Shown in pieces: positions 7,598 to 13,230 of a DNA stretch of 13,230 nt. The translations under genes were made by a program, and so were the position numbers. The stretch spans positions 1 through 13,230 of the forward strand of contig JAWLEX010000086.1 of assembly GCA_041685835.1 (NCBI GenBank). Direction: 5' to 3'. This DNA comes from JAIPEI01 sp041685835. Lineage in GTDB: Bacteria; Desulfobacterota; DSM-4660; Desulfatiglandales; HGW-15. Under the pieces are notes generated by a model that did not search any database, had not been told where the DNA came from, and saw only the letters and a program-made list of their open reading frames with translations. The first letter of the stretch is position 1. The number at the start of each line of letters is the position of its first letter.

Positions 7598-7969
7598 ATG
7601 AAAATAATCTATTTGCGGTCCCATGTTGGTTTTAAGGCCCTGAAGGAGGCGGCCGGCCTGCGGGTGAGTGTGCACCTTGATATGTACGGCAGGCCTTACA
7701 GGAAATCCATCCGCTGGACCGCGGACCCGAACAGTGTGGCTGTGGGCCGCAAGATGGAAGAAGAGACGGACTGGGATCCTTCGGGCTGGGTCGCAGTGCC
7801 TATAGCGGACAACGGAGTCAGGGTCGAGGATCGGGACACGCTGGTCCTGGCACAGGACCTCCACTCCATCACGCACTCGGCTGGGCCGGGGGGCATTGAT
7901 AGTGAGCAGGAAAGGTGGTTCGCCCATAGGCCCCTATGTGCTCCTGCCTATAGAGACCAAGGCGCGTGA
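7598..7969 (+). CDS. Hypothetical protein (123 aa), unrecognised
   Basis: An ORF of 123 codons starting 13 bp after the AroE-like stop, with AAAGGG 8 nt before the ATG. I do not recognise the protein. It is soluble-looking, rich in Asp, Arg, Trp and Val, with a stretch WTADPNSVAVGRKMEEETDW (40-59) then VAVPIADNGVRVEDRDTLVL that looks like a small beta-rich domain. The last ~25 residues (after about 7896) overlap the start of the surface-carbohydrate ORF in the +1 frame and read poorly (HRPLCAPAYRDQGA). The natural product may therefore have ended near residue 95-100, with a frameshift lengthening it. It is co-directional with the operon and has similar codon use. Function not assigned. Confidence 0.55.
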   Translation: MKIIYLRSHVGFKALKEAAGLRVSVHLDMYGRPYRKSIRWTADPNSVAVGRKMEEETDWDPSGWVAVPIADNGVRVEDRDTLVLAQDLHSITHSAGPGGIDSEQERWFAHRPLCAPAYRDQGA

Positions 7970-8078
7970 GTTCCTGGCCAAGACCCTTTTGGGGTGCGTG
8001 GCCGCAGAGGCCGGTTTTCACTTAATCGCGGGCGATCAAAATGAGCTCCACAGATACCGGATGGAATATTATTCCTAA
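7896..8078 (+). pseudogene. N-terminal fragment of a surface carbohydrate biosynthesis protein
   Basis: The short reading starting at TTG 7896 or, more likely, GTG 7902 contains PYVLLPIETKAREFLAKTLL, then CVAAEAGFHLIAGDQNELHR. This matches my recollection of the N terminus of the family called surface carbohydrate biosynthesis protein (pattern: LPIExKxREFxAKxLLAxxAAExGF followed by a G-D/S-x element), whose members are normally several hundred residues long. Here the frame stops after about 60 codons (TAA 8076-8078), and nothing downstream in any frame continues the family. I read it as a truncated remnant. The break falls exactly where a palindrome and repeat-rich non-coding DNA begin. It overlaps the preceding hypothetical ORF by 74 bp. 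A genuine small protein is possible but less likely. Confidence 0.6.
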
Positions 8079-8096
8079 TGCGGGTCGTGACCCGCA
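8079..8096. repeat. Perfect 18-nt palindrome immediately after the truncated gene
   Basis: TGCGGGTCGTGACCCGCA is nearly fully self-complementary: seven to eight bases on each side pair around a central GT, giving a GC-rich hairpin. It starts on the base after the TAA at 8076-8078. There is no T-run downstream, so it is not a standard intrinsic terminator. It could be a rho-independent-like hairpin, a protein-binding site, or a scar of the event that truncated the gene. Confidence 0.75.
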
Positions 8097-8150
8097 ACCC
8101 AAAGTCAAGGAGCACTGGCGCTAAGAATAAGCGTTTAGTTTGGTTTCTTC

Positions 8151-8186
8151 GGGATCGAAATCGCTATCGGGATCGAAATCGATTTC
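8151..8186. repeat. Hexamer array, left (six NNNATC units)
   Basis: Six in-phase hexamers: GGGATC, GAAATC, GCTATC, GGGATC, GAAATC, GATTTC. Its sequence is partly the reverse complement of the right array at 8271-8310. Two blocks of 10 bases (ATCGAAATCG and ATCGGGATCG) match the complement of the right array in the same order and spacing, so the two arrays could pair as a long imperfect stem across a ~90-nt loop. Confidence 0.75.
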
Positions 8187-8250
8187 TTCCAATCCATGGC
8201 CCCCGGAGCCTTCCTTAACACAGCGGAAGAGAGCAAGCTCTTCGTGTCCA

Positions 8251-8316
8251 AGTATAATTTTATTCTCTGTCGATTGCGATCCCGATCCCGATCCCGATTT
8301 CGATTTCGATTATACT
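8251..8316. repeat. 8-bp perfect inverted repeat flanking the right hexamer array
   Basis: AGTATAAT at 8251-8258 and ATTATACT at 8309-8316 are perfect reverse complements enclosing the right hexamer array. The arrangement resembles a small unit with defined ends rather than simple slippage. Both copies contain a TATAAT-like hexamer on one strand or the other, but no good -35 is seen, so a promoter role is not supported. Confidence 0.5.
8271..8310. repeat. Hexamer array, right (CGATNN units)
   Basis: Six full hexamers and a partial one in register: CGATTG, CGATCC three times, CGATTT twice, then CGAT. Variation falls on the last two positions only, with blocks of identical units, the pattern expected from tandem duplication of diverged units. 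It is complementary in sense to the left array. Confidence 0.82.
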
Positions 8317-8516
8317 AACATCAACACTTCTTGTTTTTTCTGACGGCTTTTCAGGAATAAGGGGCTAATGGGTTCGATCTGGAGAATGCCGTGGATTATG
8401 CCCGATCCCCGGAAGAGCTGGTTCACTGGAAGTGAAAAGCCGGCGAACGAACTGGGTTGATCGACTCAGGAAGACAACTCTGGACCCTCGGCTTGTGGGC
8501 CGCCTAGCCTTTTGAA

Positions 8517-9728
8517 ATGACTCTTAATTCCGGTTTTAGGCCTTTGAGAATTATTCTCCATAAATATATTCTGAGGGAAATCATCTCTTTTTTTATAGTA
8601 AGCCTGCTTGTTTTTGTTTTTATAGCACTTGCCAGGGAAATGCTGATTATTACTGAATGGATAGTTCAGTATGATGTGAGTTTATATAATTTAGTCTATA
8701 TGGTGATATGCCTGATACCTGAAACTATCCTTTACGCATTGCCTGCTGCCACTCTTATATCTGTTATTATAGCCTTTACCAGGTTTTCAGTTGATAATGA
8801 GATCATAGCTCTCAAATCAGCCGGTACCAGCCTTTATCAACTAATGCCACCTGTGCTTGCATTTGCTTTATTGGCTTGTTTAATTGGGCTAACAATATCG
8901 CTCTATGCTGGCCCATTGGGCGGCAAGACTTTTCGCGAAATTAGCATTAATATACTTAAATCGACAACCAATATAGGATTAAAAGAGAGGGTGTTTTTTG
9001 AGCCTGTTGAGGATGTCTATTTCTATATAAACAATATATCATATGAAGATAATATGATGAGTGATGTTTTTATATTTGATAAAAGAGATGATAAACGGAT
9101 GACATATACTATCGTCGCCACAAAGGGACAGCTTATCCTCCCGAAAGAAGCAAAGGATCTTAATTTTCATTTGGAGGATGGTAATATTTTTATTGCGGAA
9201 CGAGGGCTGTCGGCTGTCAGGTCGATTAGATTCAAGACATATGATTTCAAGATTGACCTGGAGGAGATGATTCCGGCCAAGAGTGGGGGAGAAAAAGAGC
9301 CCCAGGAGATGTTTATGGCTGAACTGCTGGAGCACCGGAGGCAGGCCGGCGGTTCCTCCTCCGATGCCATGCGGTACAATGAAGCCACCCTGGAGATGAT
9401 GGAGCGCTTCTCCATTCCTCTGGCGGTCTTTCTCATAGGGCTGATCGGTGTGCCGCTCGGTTCCCAGATCAAGGCCAGGGGGCGTTTGGCCGGAGGGGTT
9501 TTGGGCCTGGGAGTCTTTTTAATGTATTATATATGCTGGGCCGGGTTTCGAAGCCTCTCTGAGGCGGGATTGCTTTCTCCTGTAGCGGGCCCCTGGATTC
9601 CGCCCCTCCTGTTGCTGGTTTCGGGTGTGTATCTCATGAGGAGGGCGGCCCGGGAGAGACCCTTGCTTCCTCTGGGGCGAAGAGCTTATCCGCCTTCACG
9701 TATGCAGCCTAAGGCGAGCGTGTCCTGA
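8517..9728 (+). CDS. lptF: LptF, LPS export ABC transporter permease (YjgP/YjgQ family)
   Basis: A 403-residue membrane subunit of the LptB2FG transporter, which extracts LPS from the inner membrane and feeds it to the periplasmic bridge. Architecture fits: three N-terminal helices (about 24-45, 61-83, 107-131), a periplasmic beta-jellyroll (about 135-250), then three C-terminal helices (300-317, 326-345, 357-375) and a basic tail. DNEIIALKSAG (93-103) is the conserved cytoplasmic coupling motif. The start shown is ATG 8517, with no ribosome-binding site. TTG 8544 gives MRIILHKYILRE, closer to the family N terminus. Composition is odd: AT-rich from the start to about 9240, then GC-rich to the end. 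Assignment as LptF rather than LptG rests on gene order and on the next gene looking more LptG-like. Confidence 0.88.
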   Translation: MTLNSGFRPLRIILHKYILREIISFFIVSLLVFVFIALAREMLIITEWIVQYDVSLYNLVYMVICLIPETILYALPAATLISVIIAFTRFSVDNEIIALKSAGTSLYQLMPPVLAFALLACLIGLTISLYAGPLGGKTFREISINILKSTTNIGLKERVFFEPVEDVYFYINNISYEDNMMSDVFIFDKRDDKRMTYTIVATKGQLILPKEAKDLNFHLEDGNIFIAERGLSAVRSIRFKTYDFKIDLEEMIPAKSGGEKEPQEMFMAELLEHRRQAGGSSSDAMRYNEATLEMMERFSIPLAVFLIGLIGVPLGSQIKARGRLAGGVLGLGVFLMYYICWAGFRSLSEAGLLSPVAGPWIPPLLLLVSGVYLMRRAARERPLLPLGRRAYPPSRMQPKASVS

Positions 9729-9849
9729 CGCACATGATCCGGGGCCCCGGTGACCCTCGCTCTTATAAATCGTGTTTCGTTAAAAAGGCCGTATCTGATG
9801 ATCGTGTCTCGCCTAAACAGCTTATTTGGCTTAAGAGTTTGACCTGTTT

Positions 9850-10926
9850 ATGAAAATACTACATGCCTATATTTTAAAAGAACTCGCTAAAATTATTCTT
9901 ATTTGCGTTCTAATATTTTCTGCAATTTATATAATTATTGATTTTGTTCAAAAAATAGACAGGCTCATAGAGTCCGGCGTTGATAATATTTTAATTTTCA
10001 AATATTTTTTGCTTAAAATACCCTTTATTTTGGTACAAATGGTGCCACCTGCAACGCTATTATCGATAATAATAATGATATCGATGATGAAAAAGAAAAA
10101 TGAGATAATTGCAATTAAAGCTTGTGGAATCGATATATTTTCTTTGGCAAAACTCATGTTGTTTTATGGTTTATTATTAGTATCTTTGGTTTTTTTAATA
10201 AGTGAATATATTGTCCCTTATACAAACTCAAAAGTGAATGATATTTGGAATTATGAGGTTGAAAAAAGAAGCAGCGGTCACTTTTATGGTCGCGATCAAA
10301 TCTGGTATCGGGCAAAAAATCGGATTTACTGGATAAAGCATTATGATTATTATGACAATATCCTGCAGGGCGCGAGTTTTTATTTTTTTGATGATGACTT
10401 CAGGGTCATAAAGAAGGTCGACGGGAACAAGGGAGTCTGGGAGAATGGTCAGTGGATAATTAAAGACGGTGTTATGCAAGTTATTGATGAAGATGGTGAA
10501 TACAAGTTTGAAAGGTTTGATGAGCATATTCTGGATATTCCTGAGACCCCTGAGACATTTGTCAAAGAAATGAAAGACTCCGAGGAATTGGGGTTTTTCA
10601 AGATGAGAGAAGTTGCTGAAAAAATGGAGTCTGAGGGATATGATAATACTAGATATATAGTTGATATGAACATGAAAGTTGCATATCCGGTGATTATTGT
10701 GATCATGGTGATGATTGGCTTTGCAGTGCCTCTCATGCAGAGGCAGGTGCGAATCCCCCTTTCTGTTATCGCCGGGATTCTGATCTCTTTCCTTTATATG
10801 GTTGCGCTGGGTTTTTCCCGATCGCTCGGATTGTCCGGTGTGTTTCCACCTTTTCTGGCGGCATGGTTTGCCAACTTCCTGTTCCTGCTTGTCGGGGCGT
10901 ACCTCATGAGCTCTGTGGATCGCTAG
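9850..10926 (+). CDS. lptG: LptG, LPS export ABC transporter permease (YjgP/YjgQ family)
   Basis: A 358-residue partner of LptF, typical length for LptG. The N terminus MKILHAYILKEL is canonical. Three helices follow (about 14-33, 52-79, 100-118), with the coupling motif KKKNEIIAIKACG at 81-93, then a periplasmic jellyroll (about 125-235) containing IWYRAKNRIYWI (151-162), and three C-terminal helices (about 278-295, 302-320, 333-353). It lies 121 bp after lptF without a strong ribosome-binding site. As in lptF, the first three-quarters is AT-rich and the sequence turns GC-rich near 10690, just as the C-terminal helices begin. Its TAG stop (10924-10926) sits at the edge of the IS element. The LptB ATPase is not in the window. 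Confidence 0.88.
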   Translation: MKILHAYILKELAKIILICVLIFSAIYIIIDFVQKIDRLIESGVDNILIFKYFLLKIPFILVQMVPPATLLSIIIMISMMKKKNEIIAIKACGIDIFSLAKLMLFYGLLLVSLVFLISEYIVPYTNSKVNDIWNYEVEKRSSGHFYGRDQIWYRAKNRIYWIKHYDYYDNILQGASFYFFDDDFRVIKKVDGNKGVWENGQWIIKDGVMQVIDEDGEYKFERFDEHILDIPETPETFVKEMKDSEELGFFKMREVAEKMESEGYDNTRYIVDMNMKVAYPVIIVIMVMIGFAVPLMQRQVRIPLSVIAGILISFLYMVALGFSRSLGLSGVFPPFLAAWFANFLFLLVGAYLMSSVDR

Positions 10927-10988
10927 TACCGCGTCTCAAAAGTTTCGCTCAGTTTTTTGGCAATTTGATTTCTTGTTGACATAGTCAG

Positions 10989-12371
10989 CTACGCTGCCTT
11001 TGCCAAGGGCTGCTGGATGACGGTTTGCACAAAGCGACTATGTGCTTCCAAGCCTCTTTTCTTCACTTTCGGCCTGTTATCGACTTCGATAGTATGCATT
11101 ATATAGTCAGATTTCTCCTTGGCAAGGGAGATCAAATGGGCCCAGTCGGCATTGGGGATGAAGTGCAGGTACTGCTCGGCGATATTGGACATGAGAAGCA
11201 GTTGTTTGGTCAGGAACGTACTTTCCATCTGATCGGTTTCGATCTCCAGGAGCCGATTGAAACGACGCACGGCTTTTCCGTGCAGTCCTTCTCCCATGTA
11301 AGACCAATGAAAAGGATTGGCGTAGAAGTCGTTCCAGGTACTCACAAAAGAGAGGATCGCTTGGCAGAGCTGAGGAATCGAGAAGAAATGGCTGTATCTC
11401 AGACATTTTGTCTTTAAGATTCCAAACCATATCTCCACCATGTTCAACCAGGAGGCATGAAAAGGCACAAAATGCACGACGATACGTTTGTGTGGGGACT
11501 CCAGCCACTCACGGCGTTCGGCCCCGGTTTTGAGGGGTGTATAGGGGACGCCGCTGAACGCTGCCACCAGTTGGCAGAAGTCGTCGTGGAAGTGGGTGTT
11601 GAGGTTGTCCATGATGTAGTGAATCTCGGCCTGGGGCGGATGGAGCCCCACGTGTGCAGAAAAGACCTCACACAAGCGATGGCGATCATGGTTGGGGGTA
11701 CACTGGGCATGCACCTTTCCGGTCTTGGGGTTGAGAAACGCGAGAAGATCGGTGGTGCCGTTTCGCCGGTAGTCGAAGTCCTCGAGGACGGGTTGACCGG
11801 CCTTGACGGGTAAGTTGGGCGTCAGGCGGTTGAGTGCTTGGATGCAGGTGCACTCATCGAAACAGTACAGGTTTTCCGGCGGATTCGAATAGCAGTCGAT
11901 GATCCGTTCCATTTTCGGGAAGAAATCCGGATCGGTGATCTGCAAATAGTACTTGCGGCGATGGGGCTGCAGGCAATGCTCCGAGAGGATCCGCTGGATG
12001 GTGGAATGGCTCATGGTGGTGCCGAGGCGTTCCGGGTGATCTTGGAAATACCTCTGCGCATCCCGCAGGGACCAGCGGTGAACCCCAGGAAGCGGCGGAC
12101 GTTGTTGGCAATAGACAGCAATCACGGTAAGGCGGGAGGATTCGGTAAAGCGGCGGGGACGGCCGCATCGTTTTGCGTCCTCCAAGGGGCGGCCTTGTTC
12201 CACTCGACAGATCCAGCGGCCCACGGTTTTGAGATAGGACCCGGTGAACAGGGCGATGCTCTGCCGGTCGATCCCTCCAAGGTTCAGGGCGACCATTACC
12301 GCTCGCTTTTGAAGTCTGCCTTCCAGCGAGGCGTGTGGCGAATCCATGATCGTTAGGAGCCGGGGTCTCAT
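10989..12371 (-). CDS. IS630-type DDE transposase (orfB)
   Basis: A transposase of 460 residues counted from the ATG at 12371. It has an N-terminal helix-turn-helix region (about 20-60, GGIDRQSIALFTGSYLKTV), a GRPRRF basic stretch (70-75), a second HTH-like part ending in IQRILSEH (125-132), and the RNase H-like catalytic core. The DDE triad is D172 in YCFDECT, D255 in IMDNLNTH and E313 in SWLNMVEIWFG; DNLNTH and SWLNMVExWF are IS630-family signatures. It is longer than the usual ~340 residues because of an ~100-residue C-terminal extension. The ATG overlaps the orfA stop as ATGA. The frame also runs open upstream to 12500, so it can alternatively be expressed as a -1 frameshift product of orfA. 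Confidence 0.9.
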   Translation of the reverse strand: MRPRLLTIMDSPHASLEGRLQKRAVMVALNLGGIDRQSIALFTGSYLKTVGRWICRVEQGRPLEDAKRCGRPRRFTESSRLTVIAVYCQQRPPLPGVHRWSLRDAQRYFQDHPERLGTTMSHSTIQRILSEHCLQPHRRKYYLQITDPDFFPKMERIIDCYSNPPENLYCFDECTCIQALNRLTPNLPVKAGQPVLEDFDYRRNGTTDLLAFLNPKTGKVHAQCTPNHDRHRLCEVFSAHVGLHPPQAEIHYIMDNLNTHFHDDFCQLVAAFSGVPYTPLKTGAERREWLESPHKRIVVHFVPFHASWLNMVEIWFGILKTKCLRYSHFFSIPQLCQAILSFVSTWNDFYANPFHWSYMGEGLHGKAVRRFNRLLEIETDQMESTFLTKQLLLMSNIAEQYLHFIPNADWAHLISLAKEKSDYIMHTIEVDNRPKVKKRGLEAHSRFVQTVIQQPLAKAA

Positions 12372-13165
12372 GAGTCGGAACAGTTCTTGGAGGTTTTTTT
12401 TACAGCCGCCACCAACTGTGGCAACGAACGCTTGATTCCGCTGAGCCCCATGCGGGCCAGATGATGCCGCACCGTGCGTTCCGAGATGACAATGCTGCAA
12501 CGCTCCTTGATTTTTTCCGAGATCCCGGAACTGGAGGTGCGGCCGGAAGTCATGACATCGACGGCGAATTGCTGGATGAGCTCGGCCTTGACCTCAGGGG
12601 TTACCACAAAATCCTGCTGCTGCCCTTTTCGCTGATCGACCAGAGATTGGCTCCCTTGTTCACGAAGTCGGCGGGCCAGCACGCCGGTGTGGGTCACGGT
12701 GAGCCGAAGAGCACCGGCGGCTTTCCTTGCGGACAAAAGGCCACTGTTGACCATGGACAAGAGGACGATCTTCATCTGAAGAGGATCCTCGCGGGAAAGA
12801 CGGATCTGTGTATCCGGGAAACCAAAATCGAGCACAACATCACGGCCCTCCTCCCGTATGGTCATCGGAGGTCTTTTGACCGGAGCTGGTGGACGGAAAC
12901 GGGAAACACTGCGGCGACGATCTTCAAACGCCGCAAAGCCGTTTTGATTGACGGCCTTGATGATGGATTTTGCCGTATCGGCCGGGATCCCCAACGCTCT
13001 GCCGATAGCGCTGCGATTGAGGCCCAACAGATAAAGGGCAAAACACAGGAGCCGCCGGATGGCTCCAACCCCGAAGGATTCTTGGGCCTGAACCATTCGG
13101 TTCTCGGAGAGGCCAGGAGAAAACGTGAGAGATCGGCAATCTATCCGTGGTATCTGCTTGTCCAT
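12368..13165 (-). CDS. IS-encoded helix-turn-helix protein (orfA)
   Basis: A 265-residue protein with three HTH-like segments: about 45-72 (GLNRSAIGRALGIPADTAKS), 141-168 (LLSARKAAGALRLTVTHTGV) and 212-241 (SGISEKIKERCSIVISERTV). The last resembles the winged HTH found before IS630-type catalytic domains. No DDE core is present. The start ATG has AAGGTGGG (13172-13179 on the - strand) at about 6-nt spacing. It ends in the sequence that encodes AAVKKTSKNCSDS, where a run of eight A precedes the stop by about 23 nt and orfB continues in the -1 frame. A likely role is binding the element's ends, alone or fused to the transposase. I do not recognise a named family. Confidence 0.8.
   Translation of the reverse strand: MDKQIPRIDCRSLTFSPGLSENRMVQAQESFGVGAIRRLLCFALYLLGLNRSAIGRALGIPADTAKSIIKAVNQNGFAAFEDRRRSVSRFRPPAPVKRPPMTIREEGRDVVLDFGFPDTQIRLSREDPLQMKIVLLSMVNSGLLSARKAAGALRLTVTHTGVLARRLREQGSQSLVDQRKGQQQDFVVTPEVKAELIQQFAVDVMTSGRTSSSGISEKIKERCSIVISERTVRHHLARMGLSGIKRSLPQLVAAVKKTSKNCSDS
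12394..12401 (-). other. A8 slippery run: candidate -1 frameshift site joining orfA to orfB
   Basis: On the - strand the orfA frame reads GTA AAA AAA ACC, giving an A_AAA_AAA slippery heptamer inside a run of eight A. A -1 slip after the two Lys codons continues as AAC CTC CAA in the orfB frame and would give a fused protein of about 725 residues (257 from orfA, 8 junction residues, 460 from orfB). Slippage of RNA polymerase on A8 would have the same effect. I did not find a convincing downstream stem-loop by eye. A simple reading error or mutation in the homopolymer is the alternative. Confidence 0.6.
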
Positions 13166-13230
13166 AGTTAACCCACCTTGGAAAGGTTTTTCGCCATGAA
13201 ACCCTCTGTGCTGGGGTGATGTGGCAAAAA

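Larger units (their letters stand above)
8097..8516. other. Repeat-rich intergenic region upstream of lptF, no convincing gene
   Basis: This 420-bp stretch separates the truncated surface-sugar gene from lptF. It holds two hexamer arrays (8151-8186 and 8271-8310) and an 8-bp inverted repeat around the second (8251-8258 and 8309-8316). Near the 3' side, a 24-codon stop-free piece ending at TGA 8433-8435 reads NGFDLENAVDYARSPEELVHWK, with the look of a protein C terminus but with a TAA just upstream. It is followed by an overlapping GTG micro-ORF ending at 8515, 1 nt before lptF. These may be relics of a lost gene. On the - strand a 62-codon stop-free frame ends at 8121 without a usable start. 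No clear -35/-10 pair for lptF was found; TATAAT at 8253-8258 has no matching -35. Confidence 0.6.
10927..13230 (-). mobile_element. IS630-like insertion element, right end cut by window edge
   Basis: Two overlapping ORFs on the - strand, opposite to all other genes, form a transposition unit of at least 2.3 kb: an upstream HTH-rich ORF (12368-13165) and a DDE transposase (10989-12371). Short similar stretches lie near both ends. TTTTTGGCA at 10954-10962 and, on the opposite strand, TTTTTGCCA at 13222-13230 may be the inner parts of terminal inverted repeats. If so, the left end would lie near 10926-10930, next to TA dinucleotides (the target of IS630-type elements), and the right end just past the window. 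Exact ends and target duplication cannot be fixed here. The insertion sits immediately after lptG without disrupting it. Confidence 0.8.

Noticed and set aside
8253..8258. TATAAT as a -10 promoter element for lptF
   Set aside because: It matches the consensus but no -35 hexamer lies 16-18 bp upstream, and it is part of an inverted repeat around the hexamer array.
8140..8343. + strand ORF of 67 codons with SGSKS and DPDPDFDFD repeats
   Set aside because: The repetitive peptides are just the two hexamer arrays translated; no ribosome-binding site, and the part between the arrays is not protein-like in this frame.
8079..8343. CRISPR array or phage attachment site
   Set aside because: Units are 6-bp tandem repeats without spacers; no cas gene, integrase or tRNA gene is nearby.
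11838..12356. + strand ORF of 172 codons inside the IS element
   Set aside because: Shadow of the transposase gene; the - strand frame carries the complete DDE signature.
12461..13171. + strand ORF of 236 codons opposite orfA
   Set aside because: No recognisable domain; the - strand orfA has HTH segments, a ribosome-binding site and a sensible junction with orfB.

Overview
The window looks like bacterial chromosome from a Gram-negative organism. The genes are GC-rich, tightly packed and mostly on the + strand. They belong to an envelope polysaccharide / O-antigen locus that runs into lptF and lptG, the membrane subunits of the LPS export transporter. The gene set and the short intergenic hexamer arrays suggest a deltaproteobacterium (Desulfobacterota), but that assignment is inference; no rRNA or other marker gene is present.

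Layout. Positions 2-2696 hold three glycosyltransferases: a 5'-truncated GT4, a complete GT4 and a GT2. Positions 2698-5080 hold a NodU/CmcH-type carbamoyltransferase followed by two small membrane proteins, an SxtJ-family protein and a 52-residue DUF5989 protein. An O-antigen ligase/polymerase (5082-6344), a 61-residue hypothetical protein (6338-6523), a divergent shikimate dehydrogenase homologue (6520-7584) and an unrecognised 123-residue ORF (7598-7969) follow. Then comes what looks like the first ~55 codons of a surface carbohydrate biosynthesis gene (7896-8078). It stops just before a perfect 18-nt palindrome and a 420-bp non-coding stretch with two arrays of CGATNN-type hexamers. lptF (8517-9728) and lptG (9850-10926) come next. 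From just after lptG to the window edge, on the - strand, lies most of a large two-ORF IS630-like element.

How the genes fit together. The glycosyltransferases would build a repeat unit and the carbamoyltransferase would decorate a sugar, perhaps with the two small membrane proteins. The Wzy/WaaL-type protein would polymerise or ligate the glycan, and LptF/LptG would help export LPS. Overlapping or nearly abutting stops and starts (643/646, 2696/2698, 4493/4512, 5080/5082, 6338/6344, 6520/6523) argue for one co-transcribed, translationally coupled operon up to about 7.6 kb.

Most unusual points: (i) the carbamoyltransferase-SxtJ-DUF5989 module; (ii) lptF and lptG each switch from AT-rich to GC-rich at a similar place in the protein; (iii) the IS has an A8 slippery run that could fuse a three-HTH accessory ORF to the DDE transposase, and an ATGA overlap at the same junction; (iv) two families of degenerate hexamer arrays; (v) a truncated surface-sugar gene ending at a palindrome.
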